A stretch of DNA of 64,000 nucleotides from Helicobacter anseris (GTDB taxonomy: Bacteria > Campylobacterota > Campylobacteria > Campylobacterales > Helicobacteraceae): positions 1-64,000 of the forward strand of contig NZ_NXLX01000008.1 in NCBI RefSeq assembly GCF_003364335.1, written 5' to 3'. A program made the translations under genes and the position numbers. This document shows, piece after piece, positions 34,688 through 44,452 of this stretch. The notes below the pieces were generated by a model, which did no database searches, was not told the DNA's origin, and was given only the letters and a program-made list of their open reading frames with translations. Each line of letters starts with the position of its first letter. The first letter of the stretch is position 1.

Positions 34688-35930
34688 AATTGCAATCATT
34701 GGACTAGGTTATGTCGGGCTTCCTCTTGCAATAGAGTTTGGAAAAAAATATCCCACTATAGGCTTTGATATAAACAAACAGCGTATTCAATCACTCAAAG
34801 AATCTAAAGATTTTAATAATGAAATTAAAGATTTTTCAGAATCTTCAATGCTTTGTTTTACTTCAGAACAAGAGGACTTAAGAGAGGCAAATATCTATAT
34901 CATCACAGTTCCAACCCCTGTGGATTCTTATAAAAAACCAGATATTTCACTTCTATTAGAGGCAACAAAATGTGTGGGAAAATTTTTGCAAAAAGATGAT
35001 ATTGTCATTTATGAATCTACCACCTATCCTACCTGCACAAAAAAAGAATGTGTTCCACTACTAGAAAAAACTAGTAATTTGGTCTTTAATAAGGATTTTT
35101 TTGTAGGTTACTCTCCAGAGAGAATCAACCCTGGAGATAAAAATCACACACTAACAAATATCACAAAAATCACTTCTGGTAGCACAGAAAAAAGTGCTCA
35201 AAAAATTGATATGCTTTATAAAAGTATTATTAAAAATACTTACCTTGCCCCAAGTATTGAAGTGGCAGAAGCAGCAAAAGCCATAGAAAATGCTCAAAGG
35301 GATTTGAATATTGCCTTTGTCAATGAACTAAGTATTATTTTTGATAGATTAGGCATTGAAACACAAGAAGTCTTAAAAGCAGCTCAAACAAAATGGAATT
35401 TCCTATCCTTCACCCCTGGTCTTGTTGGAGGTCATTGCATCAGCGTAGATCCTTATTACCTTACCCATATTTCAAATGAGTATGGATATCACCCTAAAGT
35501 TATTTCTTCAGGAAGATTTATCAATGATATGATGCCAAGTTTTATTGTACAAAAAATTATCAAACTCCTAGCAAAGCACCAAATCAATCCTATTGGTGCA
35601 AAGATTGCTATATTTGGTGCAAGTTTTAAAGAAAATTGCAAGGATATCCGTAATGCCAAAGTGTTTGAGGTTTTAAAAGAATTACAAGAATATGGCTGTA
35701 TTGTTAAAATTTTTGATTCTTTAGTGGATAGTGATGAGGTTTTCAAAACCTATCACATCCATCTCTCCAAATTAGAAGAATTACAAGATCTTTTTGATGT
35801 ATGTCTTGTTGCAATTGCTCATGATTATTTTTTGGATTTCAACTATGAAAAAATCCTTCAACCACATGGTTTTATTTTTGATCTTAAGGGTTTTTTGCCA
35901 AAACAAACAAAAAAAGTCTATAAACTCTAA
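34680..35930 (+). CDS. UDP-N-acetyl-hexosamine 6-dehydrogenase (WbpO/TviB-type)
   Basis: A 416-residue protein with IAIIGLGYVGLPLAIEFG (NAD), VGYSPERINPGDK, LVGGHCISVDPYYLTH (catalytic C253) and IFGASFKENCKDIRN. The LVGGHC-x-VDPYYLTH form is that of the WbpO/TviB branch rather than WbpA. It gives the UDP-GlcNAcA (or GalNAcA) that the four preceding genes would elaborate. It is the last gene of the glycan locus, followed by tRNA-Asn. Confidence 0.85.
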   Translation: MDKIAIIGLGYVGLPLAIEFGKKYPTIGFDINKQRIQSLKESKDFNNEIKDFSESSMLCFTSEQEDLREANIYIITVPTPVDSYKKPDISLLLEATKCVGKFLQKDDIVIYESTTYPTCTKKECVPLLEKTSNLVFNKDFFVGYSPERINPGDKNHTLTNITKITSGSTEKSAQKIDMLYKSIIKNTYLAPSIEVAEAAKAIENAQRDLNIAFVNELSIIFDRLGIETQEVLKAAQTKWNFLSFTPGLVGGHCISVDPYYLTHISNEYGYHPKVISSGRFINDMMPSFIVQKIIKLLAKHQINPIGAKIAIFGASFKENCKDIRNAKVFEVLKELQEYGCIVKIFDSLVDSDEVFKTYHIHLSKLEELQDLFDVCLVAIAHDYFLDFNYEKILQPHGFIFDLKGFLPKQTKKVYKL

Positions 35931-35961
35931 AAAAAATCTTGACTTTGATATTTTTTTTATC

Positions 35962-35967
35962 TATAAT
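35962..35967 (+). promoter_or_regulatory. Promoter -10 box for tRNA-Asn
   Basis: TATAAT followed by TGC, 27 bases upstream of the tRNA 5' end and just after the glycan locus. Confidence 0.6.
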
Positions 35968-35994
35968 TGCATTCTTTAAAATTTAACTCTACAT

Positions 35995-36069
35995 TCCGGA
36001 TTAGCTCAGCGGTAGAGTAGGCGGCTGTTAACCGCTTGGTCGTAGGTTCGAATCCTACATCCGGAGCCA
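35995..36069 (+). tRNA. tRNA-Asn (GTT)
   Basis: A full cloverleaf can be drawn: acceptor stem TCCGGAT/ATCCGGA, a D arm with AGCTCAGCGGTAGAGT, anticodon loop CTGTTAA with anticodon GTT on a GGCGG/CCGCT stem, a T arm with GGTTCGAATCC, discriminator G and encoded CCA. Confidence 0.95.
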
Positions 36070-36124
36070 CTTTATTATTTCAATCTTAAATTTTTATTTT
36101 TTCCCTAATCGTTATACAAATAAT

Positions 36125-36343
36125 TTAATAATTCTTGCTTTCTGAATGATATGCTTCTTTGCAGGCTACCTCATCACCAAAAAGACATTTTTTTTGCAAA
36201 TCTAAAAATTGCTGTTTTTCCACTTGCTTTTTTACCTCAGCCTTGTGCTCTTGATATTTATTTACCCCCCACATAGCCACACACACAAAAACAATCCAAA
36301 AAAAATCATATTTTTTTATTTTTGGACAAATCCTACAAGCCAA
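36125..36343 (-). CDS. Small hypothetical membrane protein
   Basis: A 72-residue frame from a TTG start. It is preceded on the minus strand by AAAGGAAG a few bases upstream, which supports real translation. One transmembrane segment (FFWIVFVCVAMWGV, residues about 14-27) is followed by a lysine/glutamate-rich helix and a C-terminal KKCLFGDEVACKEAYHSE with two Cys. I do not recognise a family. It lies alone between tRNA-Asn and the divergent reductase gene. Confidence 0.55.
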   Translation of the reverse strand: MACRICPKIKKYDFFWIVFVCVAMWGVNKYQEHKAEVKKQVEKQQFLDLQKKCLFGDEVACKEAYHSESKNY

Positions 36344-36391
36344 TTTTCTTCCTTTGAATAATTCATTAAAATCATCATTTATTTGTTGTTG

Positions 36392-36397
36392 TATAAT
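36392..36397 (+). promoter_or_regulatory. Promoter -10 box for the torA-like operon
   Basis: TATAAT in a T/G-rich stretch, 38 bases before the ATG; AAAGAGGA serves as ribosome site. It lies within the 91 bases that separate this operon from the divergent small gene. Confidence 0.55.
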
Positions 36398-36434
36398 AAC
36401 AAACTTAAAAAAACAAAATTAAAGAGGAAATAAA

Positions 36435-38831
36435 ATGGGTGTTTCAAGACGTGGTATATTGAAATTTGCTGCAAGTAGCACATTAGGCTTACAACTACAA
36501 CCACTTGGAGCTGTAGGAGTATTTAAAAAAATTGAAAAAATACCACATGCAACCCATTTTGGTCCATTTTATGCAAAAGTTGAAGATGGCATTATCAAAG
36601 ATATTGAACCCCAAAAAAGTGATGCAAACCCATCAGTTATGATAAAAGCAATTATTGATAGAACATATTCTGATACAAGAATCAAATACCCCTGTATTAG
36701 AAAAAGCTATCTTGAAGGCAAGGAAAATCACAAAGAATTACGAGGAAGAGAGGAATTTGTAAGAGTTAGCTGGGATGAAGCACTTAATCTCTTAGTAGAA
36801 AAGCTAAAAGCAACTCCTAGAGACAATATATACAATGCTAGTTATGGTGGATGGGGGCATGTTGGAAGATTGCACAATTCAAATATTGTTGCTGGTAGAT
36901 TTTTTAATACTGTGTTTGGAGGCGCTGTTGGAACAGATGGTGAATATAGCAATGGTGCTGCTGGTAGAGTAAATCCTGGAATTATGGGGGATATGGAAGT
37001 ATATTCCCTACAAACCACCCATGAAGAAATGATTGAAAATTGCAAGGTTTATGTGCTTTGGGGCACAGATCTCTTTAAATGTAATCGTATAGACTATGTC
37101 GTTCCAAATCATCTAAATGATATTTACTATCCAAAATATAAAAAAGCTGGTATTAAATTTATTTCCATAGATCCTATTTACACAGAAACAGCTCAAATGT
37201 TTGATGCACAATGGATTAAAATTCGTCCAAATACAGATGTCGCACTAATGCTTGGTATGATGCACTATCTCTATACTTCAAAAAAATACAATAAAACCTT
37301 TATTGCCAAATATACCGATGGGTTTGATAAATTTTTACCCTACTTGCTAGGAAAAACAGATAAGATTCCAAAAACCCCCGAGTGGGCTGAAAAAATCACA
37401 GAAGTTCCAGCCAAAAAAATTAAAGAACTAGCTGATCTTTTTGTATCAACTAGAACTTTTTTAGCCGGAAACTGGGCAATGCAAAGAGCCCATTACGGTG
37501 AACAAGCAGATTGGGCACTTATTACTCTTGCTTGCATGATTGGTCAAATCGGATTATCTGGAGGTGGGTTTGGTTTTTCAATGCATTATGCAGGAGGTGG
37601 TCAAGCAAATTCTGGATATAGAACTACACCAGGCTTAGCACAAGGTCGCAATCGTGTAAAATATACAATTCCAGCATCAAGAGTATCTGAAGCAATTTTA
37701 AATCCCAATAAAGAAATCAACTTTAAAGGCAAAAAAATTACTTACCCAAAAATTGATATGGTATATGTCTGTGGTGCTTCGTTACTTGGTCATGAGCCAG
37801 ATACCAATGAACTTATCCAAGCACTCAGAAGTGTAGATACAGTAGTTGTGCATGAACCTTGGTGGACACCTACTGCAAAAATGGCTGATATTATACTACC
37901 CTCAACTACAACTCTTGAGCGTGATGATATTACCTCAGGTGGCTCTTACTCAAGAAATGTAATTTATGCAATGAGAAAAGCAATTGAGCCTCTTTATGAA
38001 TCAAAAGATGATTTTGAGATTTTTAAGACATTGGCAAGAAAAATAGGTGGAGAGCAATTAGAAAGAAGATATAGCGGTGGCAAAACTTATATGCAATGGA
38101 TAGAAAGTTTTTATGAAAAAAGCGATGGTCCTTCTTTTAAAGATTTTGCACAATTTTGGAAAGATGGTTTTGTGGAGTTTGAGATTCCAAAAGAAGCATA
38201 TCAATATGTAAGACACTCTGATTTTAGAAAAGATCCAATTGCCAATAAACTTGCTACAGAAAGTGGAAAAATACAGATTTTTTCTGAAAAATTTGCCTCT
38301 TATAATCTACCAGATTTCAAAGGACATGCAACATGGTTTGAACCTGCTGAATGGCTTGGTGCAAAAGAAGCTAAAACTTATCCATTCCATCTACTTTCTC
38401 CACATCCGCGCTATCGTGTGCATTCTCAATTGGATAATACTTGGATTAGAAATCTCTATAAAATTCAAGGAAGGGAGCCAGTGATGATTCATCCAAAAGA
38501 TGCAAATAAGCTTAACATTAAACATGGAGAAATTGTCGAGGTATTTAATGCTAGAGGAAGAATTCTAGCTGGTGCTTATATCACAGAAAATATCAGAGAA
38601 GGAGTTGTTGCTATTCAAGAAGGCGCTTGGTATGACCCTGAAAACCCATCTGAAGAAAAACCTAGATGTAATGCTGGGCATGTCAATGTTTTAACCTCTT
38701 CTCGTCCAACAAGTCAAATGGCACAAGCCACATCTGTAAATTCAACATTAGTAAATATTAGAAAACTAGAATCTGATGAAATCATAAAACCCTACAAATC
38801 AACACTACCCCCAAGTGTTATAGGAGCTTAG
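36435..38831 (+). CDS. Periplasmic molybdopterin TMAO/DMSO-type reductase
   Basis: A 798-residue DMSO-reductase family protein. It has a twin-arginine signal (SRRGILKFAASST, residues 4-16) and no N-terminal Fe-S cysteines, as in TorA/BisC. The probable Mo ligand is S172 in GEYSNGAAGR. Further family blocks are GNWAMQRAHYGEQADW, SPHPRYRVHSQLDN and GQANSGY. Together with the downstream cytochrome it corresponds to the Cj0264c-Cj0265c pair of C. jejuni, which respires TMAO and DMSO. A role in S- or N-oxide repair of host-derived compounds is equally possible. Confidence 0.86.
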   Translation: MGVSRRGILKFAASSTLGLQLQPLGAVGVFKKIEKIPHATHFGPFYAKVEDGIIKDIEPQKSDANPSVMIKAIIDRTYSDTRIKYPCIRKSYLEGKENHKELRGREEFVRVSWDEALNLLVEKLKATPRDNIYNASYGGWGHVGRLHNSNIVAGRFFNTVFGGAVGTDGEYSNGAAGRVNPGIMGDMEVYSLQTTHEEMIENCKVYVLWGTDLFKCNRIDYVVPNHLNDIYYPKYKKAGIKFISIDPIYTETAQMFDAQWIKIRPNTDVALMLGMMHYLYTSKKYNKTFIAKYTDGFDKFLPYLLGKTDKIPKTPEWAEKITEVPAKKIKELADLFVSTRTFLAGNWAMQRAHYGEQADWALITLACMIGQIGLSGGGFGFSMHYAGGGQANSGYRTTPGLAQGRNRVKYTIPASRVSEAILNPNKEINFKGKKITYPKIDMVYVCGASLLGHEPDTNELIQALRSVDTVVVHEPWWTPTAKMADIILPSTTTLERDDITSGGSYSRNVIYAMRKAIEPLYESKDDFEIFKTLARKIGGEQLERRYSGGKTYMQWIESFYEKSDGPSFKDFAQFWKDGFVEFEIPKEAYQYVRHSDFRKDPIANKLATESGKIQIFSEKFASYNLPDFKGHATWFEPAEWLGAKEAKTYPFHLLSPHPRYRVHSQLDNTWIRNLYKIQGREPVMIHPKDANKLNIKHGEIVEVFNARGRILAGAYITENIREGVVAIQEGAWYDPENPSEEKPRCNAGHVNVLTSSRPTSQMAQATSVNSTLVNIRKLESDEIIKPYKSTLPPSVIGA

Positions 38832-38833
38832 TA

Positions 38834-39385
38834 ATGAAAAAAATATTATTAGGTTTTATTTTTTTAAAGACTTTTATGTTTGCAGAAACACTTTATGTTA
38901 TCAATGATGATGTCATAGCCTTTAATCCAAAAAATCATTCAAGGATTGGCATTTTATCTAGAGGCATTAGTGGGGAAAAGATTGGTGAGAATAGCAAAGA
39001 GATTATTATAAAAATTCAAGGTTATTTAAAAAAAGATGACAATAAAGTGCTTTATGCCACAAAAAATATAACATTACCGCTCTTGACTTTTGACAAAGAC
39101 AACAAACTTAATACTCTTGAGATTGCGGTTCCAAAAGAACAACTTTCCACTTCCCAATCTGAGGCTTGGGCTGATGCAGAATTCCTTTACTATGATACTT
39201 GTTCTATGTGCCATGCCGCACATTCTCCAAAAGAGCATACGATGTTAGAATGGGACGGTATTTTTAATACTATGAGAACTTTTGCAATGCCAACTGACAC
39301 AGAAGCTAAAACTATTATCCAATATCTAAGAGCACACGCCAATGATGGATATGCCACAGATGATGAAGATGAGGGCGCAGAATGA
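38834..39385 (+). CDS. Periplasmic c-type cytochrome partner of the TorA-like reductase
   Basis: A 183-residue protein with a signal peptide (KKILLGFIFLKTFMFA) and a single haem site C123-S-M-C126-H127; M139 and M149 are candidate axial ligands. Residues 20-110 lack haem motifs and may dock the reductase. It starts two bases after the reductase stop, so electrons from menaquinol/cytochrome probably reach the reductase through it, as for Cj0265c. The acidic C-terminus (DDEDEGAE) is notable. Confidence 0.83.
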   Translation: MKKILLGFIFLKTFMFAETLYVINDDVIAFNPKNHSRIGILSRGISGEKIGENSKEIIIKIQGYLKKDDNKVLYATKNITLPLLTFDKDNKLNTLEIAVPKEQLSTSQSEAWADAEFLYYDTCSMCHAAHSPKEHTMLEWDGIFNTMRTFAMPTDTEAKTIIQYLRAHANDGYATDDEDEGAE

Positions 39386-39747
39386 AAATTTGTATTATGT
39401 GCGAATCAACCTTATTGCAAAAATCACTTGAATATTACCTTCAAGAATATCTCACTTCCTATACAGAATCTGAATTTGTAATTTCTGATATTGCCCTACA
39501 GATTGAAAAGCCAGTATGTCTTTTAGATTCAACAAGCAATACACACATCAAAAAACCCTTTACACCAGTAAGCTTGTTTAAAGATTTGCAAAGTTTTTAC
39601 CACACGCGCATCAAAAAAAATACTATTTCTCATATAATCCCTAGCGAGCTAGATTTGCAAGATCCAAAAATACAAACTAAAATTGATCATCTCTTACAAG
39701 AATTTTCAAAGCAAATCTACAATACTTTGCAAAATGATAAAAAATAA
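39382..39747 (+). CDS. Hypothetical protein upstream of rsmD
   Basis: A 121-residue protein (MKICIMCESTLLQKSLEYYL...) coupled to the cytochrome gene by ATGA and overlapping rsmD. It is mixed alpha/beta by eye, has no signal peptide or membrane segment, and ends in a helical SKQIYNTLQNDKK. I recognise no family. The overlap on both sides argues that it is a genuine gene. Confidence 0.65.
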   Translation: MKICIMCESTLLQKSLEYYLQEYLTSYTESEFVISDIALQIEKPVCLLDSTSNTHIKKPFTPVSLFKDLQSFYHTRIKKNTISHIIPSELDLQDPKIQTKIDHLLQEFSKQIYNTLQNDKK

Positions 39748-40339
39748 AAGCACTATAAAAATTATAGGAGGGCTACTTAAACATCATAAGCTTCATATGG
39801 TAGATTCTGAAGCCACAAGATCAAGTAAGGCTATCTTAAAAGAATCTTTGTTTAATACTTTAGCTCCTCTAATTTCTCATGTTAATTTTATCGAGGTTTT
39901 TGCAGGAACAGGTTCTATAGGCATAGAAGCACTCAGCAGAGGAGCACAAAAAGCAATTTTTATTGAAAAAAATCCAAAAAGCTTCAACATACTTAATCAA
40001 AACCTCAATGAAATCAAACAAAAAATTCCTACTTTAAATTTTCAAAGTTTTCTTGGAGATAGTTTTGAATTATTACCAGATATTCTTAAGCAACAAGATG
40101 AGAATTCAAAAAATATACTTTTTTTTGATCCTCCCTTTCCAATAAGAGAAAATTTTGCCGATATTTATTCTAGGTGTTTTAAAGTTATAGAAAAAATACA
40201 AAACAAAAATAACTTACTTGTTATTTTTGAATGCTATACATCCCATGAAATGCCACAAAACATAAAAGATTTTAGTATAATAAAGGCTAAAAAATTTGGA
40301 AAAAGCAGTTTAGTCTATTATGCCAATAAGGAGTTCTAA
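39734..40339 (+). CDS. rsmD: 16S rRNA (guanine966-N2)-methyltransferase RsmD
   Basis: Starting at ATG 39734 the protein opens KIIGGLLKHHKL and RSSKAILKESLFNTL, the RsmD N-terminus; an in-frame ATG at 39683 lies deep in the previous gene. SAM motif FIEVFAGTGSIGIEALSRGA and the N-methyltransferase signature FFDPPF are present. It methylates G966 of 16S rRNA during 30S assembly. Confidence 0.88.
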   Translation: MIKNKSTIKIIGGLLKHHKLHMVDSEATRSSKAILKESLFNTLAPLISHVNFIEVFAGTGSIGIEALSRGAQKAIFIEKNPKSFNILNQNLNEIKQKIPTLNFQSFLGDSFELLPDILKQQDENSKNILFFDPPFPIRENFADIYSRCFKVIEKIQNKNNLLVIFECYTSHEMPQNIKDFSIIKAKKFGKSSLVYYANKEF

Positions 40340-40341
40340 AG

Positions 40342-40870
40342 ATGGCTGAAGAAAAAGTCGAACAAGAAGAAAAAAAGAGTAAAGCTCTACTTTTTATCGT
40401 TATAGGAGCTGTTGTCTTTTTAGTCATCATTATAATACTAGTTGCCTTTTTGCTCATTGGTAGTGGAGGAGAAAAACATTCTGATGCATCTCAACAATCA
40501 GAAGCCCAGCAAGCACAGCAAAAACAACCAGCAATTTCTTCAAAAGATGCAAATCTACTAAACATTGGTCCATTGTATGCCATAAATCCTTCTTTTGTTG
40601 TAAATCTTGTAACACAAAATGGAAGAAGGTATCTTAAAACTTCAATCACTCTAGAGCTTAGCAATCCAAAACTTGAAGTAGAAATTGATCAAAAAAGCAA
40701 CTGTTGTGAAAGACATTATCATTGATATTCTTTCATCCAAATCCATCGAAGAAATCGTTACTACTAAAGGCAAAGAGCGTATAAAAGATGAGATATTACA
40801 AAGAGTAAATCAGATTCTTGCTGATGGGGTTATAAAAAATGTTTTCTTTACTGAGTTTGTTGTGCAATAA
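40342..40870 (+). pseudogene. fliL: Flagellar basal-body protein FliL, frameshifted in an A-tract
   Basis: The first frame encodes an acidic N-terminus, a transmembrane helix (residues about 15-38) and the periplasmic domain up to NPKLEVEIDQK. It then runs into a nonsense tail ending at 40725. The rest of FliL (TVVKDIIIDILSSKS to FFTEFVVQ) continues in the next frame to 40870. The switch lies in AAAAAA at 40691-40696; with five A the frame reads EIDQKATVVKDII and a 175-residue FliL results. So this assembly has one extra A. It is either a real mutation or slip, or a sequencing error. FliL supports stator function in flagellar motors. Confidence 0.8.
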
Positions 40871-40873
40871 TAG

Positions 40874-41224
40874 ATGGAAATAGGGGTTGATATCGTTTCA
40901 ATTTTCAGAATAAAAAAAATTCTTGATAAACATGCAGATGCATTTTTAAAAAAATTTCTCTCCTTAGAAGAAATTGCTCTCACAAAATATAATCCACAGA
41001 CAATTGCAGGTTTTTGGGCAGCAAAAGAAGCTTGCTCAAAAGCCTTAGGCGTTGGAATTGGAAAGCATTTAAGCTTTTTAGATATTCAACTTACAAAAAA
41101 TCACAATAATGCTCCGCTTATAACACTTATAAACAATAAAATGGAATATTTTGAAATTAAAAACCTCAAAGTTAGCATAACTCACGAAACTGAATTTGCA
41201 ATAGCTGTTGTAATTGCTCAATAA
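40874..41224 (+). CDS. acpS: Holo-[acyl-carrier-protein] synthase
   Basis: A 116-residue AcpS: EIGVDIVSIFRI at the start (metal-binding Asp) and FWAAKEACSKALGVGIG. It transfers 4'-phosphopantetheine from CoA to the Ser of ACPs. It probably serves the housekeeping ACP and may also charge the two dedicated carriers of the glycan locus. Confidence 0.9.
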   Translation: MEIGVDIVSIFRIKKILDKHADAFLKKFLSLEEIALTKYNPQTIAGFWAAKEACSKALGVGIGKHLSFLDIQLTKNHNNAPLITLINNKMEYFEIKNLKVSITHETEFAIAVVIAQ

Positions 41225-41260
41225 TTTTTATTTTTTTATGGGTTATTATCACATTTTCAC

Positions 41261-41266
41261 TATAAT
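41261..41266 (+). promoter_or_regulatory. Promoter -10 box for nifS-nifU
   Basis: TATAAT followed by a small hairpin (GCTCTAAAAGAGC, 41273-41285) in the untranslated leader. The 110-base gap upstream of nifS holds nothing else recognisable. Confidence 0.6.
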
Positions 41267-41330
41267 ATGCGCGCTCTAAAAGAGCATAATAAATAATTAA
41301 AAACTAATTTATATTTAGAATTAACATTAG

Positions 41331-42514
<1,184 letters not shown>

Positions 42515-42515
<1 letters not shown>

Positions 42516-43495
42516 TGGCAAAGAATGATTTAATTGGTGGCGCACTTTGGGATGCTTACTCAAAAAAAGTAAGTGAAAGAATGGATAATCCGACACATTT
42601 GGGAGTATTGACCCAAAAAGATGCGGATGCAAAAAATGCAAAGTTAATAGTTGCAGACTATGGAGCAGAATCTTGTGGTGATGCTGTGAGACTTTATTGG
42701 CTTGTGGATAAAGATGACATTATTATTGATGCAAAGTTTAAGAGCTTTGGTTGTGGAACCGCTATTGCTAGTAGTGATATGATGGTAGAACTTTGTCTAG
42801 GAAAAAAAGTGCAAGATGCAGTAAAAATTACCAATCTTGATGTAGAAAATGCCCTAAGAGATGATCCAGACACTCCTGCTGTACCAGGTCAAAAAATGCA
42901 CTGCTCGGTAATGGCATATGATGTAATTAAAAAAGCTGCGGGACTTTATCTTGGGAAAAATATGGAAGATTTTGAAGATGAAATCATCGTATGTGAGTGT
43001 GCAAGAGTAAGTCTTTCTACTATAAAAGAAGTTATTAGATTAAATGATCTAAAAAGTGTTGAAGAAATCACACAATATACAAAAGCTGGGGCTTTTTGCA
43101 AGAGCTGTATTAAGCCTGGTGGTCATGAAAAACGAGATTATTATCTTGTAGATATCTTACGAGATGTTAGAACAGAAATGGAAGCAGAAAAGCTTAAAGA
43201 AAATGCTCAAAAAGTAAATCTTGGAGAACTTGATTTTGTGGATATGACAATGGTTCAAAAAATCAAGGCGGTAGATAAAACCATTGATGAAACAATACGT
43301 CCTATGTTAATGATGGATGGCGGCGATATGGAAATATTAGATATTAAAGACAGCACTGATGGATATATTGATATTTATATACGCTATATGGGTGCTTGCA
43401 ATGGTTGTGCTAGTGCTTCTACTGGAACACTATATGCAATTGAAAATGTATTGCAAGAGAGATTGCATCCAAAAATAAGAGTTCTACCTATTTAA
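42515..43495 (+). CDS. nifU: Fe-S cluster scaffold NifU
   Basis: A 326-residue three-domain NifU. The IscU-like N-terminal domain has cysteines in AESCGDAV, FGCGTA and MHCSVMA. The central [2Fe-2S] domain has CECARVS and CKSCIKPGG. The C-terminal Nfu domain has MGACNGCASAST. It assembles clusters with sulfur from NifS and passes them to apoproteins. Confidence 0.93.
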
Positions 43496-43501
43496 TTTTG
43501 T

Positions 43502-43507
43502 TACAAT
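43502..43507 (+). promoter_or_regulatory. Promoter -10 box for the outer membrane protein gene
   Basis: TACAAT soon after the nifU stop, 26 bases before the TTG start of the next gene. Confidence 0.45.
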
Positions 43508-43532
43508 GCAAAAAAATTATAAAGGTTGCTGA

Positions 43533-44234
43533 TTGAAAAGAATATGTTTTGCATTATTATGTTGCTATTCTTTTCTTTTAGCACAAATGCCAACTTCTAA
43601 TATCAGCCCTACATATATTCAAGATCTCATACAAGGCAAAAACAAAAGTGGAATTATTCTTGGTATTGGTGTTGGCATTCCTTCTACTGGGATTCAATTT
43701 CTGAGTGGTGAAAAATTTGAAAACACTACATCTTATGGATATCATTTTTTAATTGGTTATCAAGATTTTTCAAGATTTCTCACACCCTTTCCACAAAATA
43801 TATTTGGTGCAAGAGCAACTCTAGAATTTATTGATACCTATCATATTGATTTTTCTTCTTCAAAAAGCATCAATTCAAGTAGTTTTCTAATAAATTATGA
43901 TTTATTGTTTGATATTTTTGCTAGAAAAAAGAGAAATACTGCTGGATTTATCGTTGGTCTTAATACAGGTCTTACAAAAATTGAAACTTTTCAAAGTTTT
44001 TCTTTTAGTATTGGTTTAAATCTTGGTGTTAGTTTAGCATTTGATACAGATAATAGATTAGACATAACTTATAAGATATCTGCTTCTGGACCACTTCAGG
44101 GAGACAGATTGCACTTTTATAGCCCCTATACCATCAATCTTACCTATACCCATAGATTTAGTATTCCAACAAAACCTCAAAAAATAGAAGATTCAAACAA
44201 TACATTTGACAATACAAAATTTCTAATAAAATAA
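43533..44234 (+). CDS. Small outer membrane beta-barrel protein
   Basis: A 233-residue protein from a TTG start, with a signal peptide (KRICFALLCCYSFLLA, cut before QMP) and alternating amphipathic strands (GIILGIGVGIPSTGIQF, TAGFIVGLNTGLTKIE, SFSIGLNLGVSLAF). The penultimate strand YTINLTYTHRFSI resembles Helicobacter outer membrane protein ends. The last 25 residues extend past it. No function can be assigned. Confidence 0.75.
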   Translation: MKRICFALLCCYSFLLAQMPTSNISPTYIQDLIQGKNKSGIILGIGVGIPSTGIQFLSGEKFENTTSYGYHFLIGYQDFSRFLTPFPQNIFGARATLEFIDTYHIDFSSSKSINSSSFLINYDLLFDIFARKKRNTAGFIVGLNTGLTKIETFQSFSFSIGLNLGVSLAFDTDNRLDITYKISASGPLQGDRLHFYSPYTINLTYTHRFSIPTKPQKIEDSNNTFDNTKFLIK

Positions 44235-44237
44235 AAA

Positions 44238-44438
44238 CTATTTTTGCTTATTATCTAAATCACTAAGGATATTTTCACCTTTAGCAAAACTCTCTCTTTC
44301 AAATTCACTGAAAGAAATATAAACACTTTCTTTTGGCTTTTTGGCTATACGCTCTAGGGTTTCTGAGACTTCTTTTGCTATCTCTCTCTTTTGCTCAATA
44401 TTTAATTTACCCGCAACTCTTATATCTACATAAGGCAT
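44238..44438 (-). CDS. 4-oxalocrotonate tautomerase family protein
   Basis: A 66-residue protein starting MPYVDIRVAG; after removal of Met, Pro1 is the catalytic base of this superfamily. H. pylori has a homologue called DmpI/HP0924. It works as a homohexamer that tautomerises small keto-enols, and the physiological substrate is unknown. It is convergent with the outer membrane gene at a distance of three bases. Confidence 0.88.
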   Translation of the reverse strand: MPYVDIRVAGKLNIEQKREIAKEVSETLERIAKKPKESVYISFSEFERESFAKGENILSDLDNKQK

Positions 44439-44452
44439 TTATCTTACTCCTT

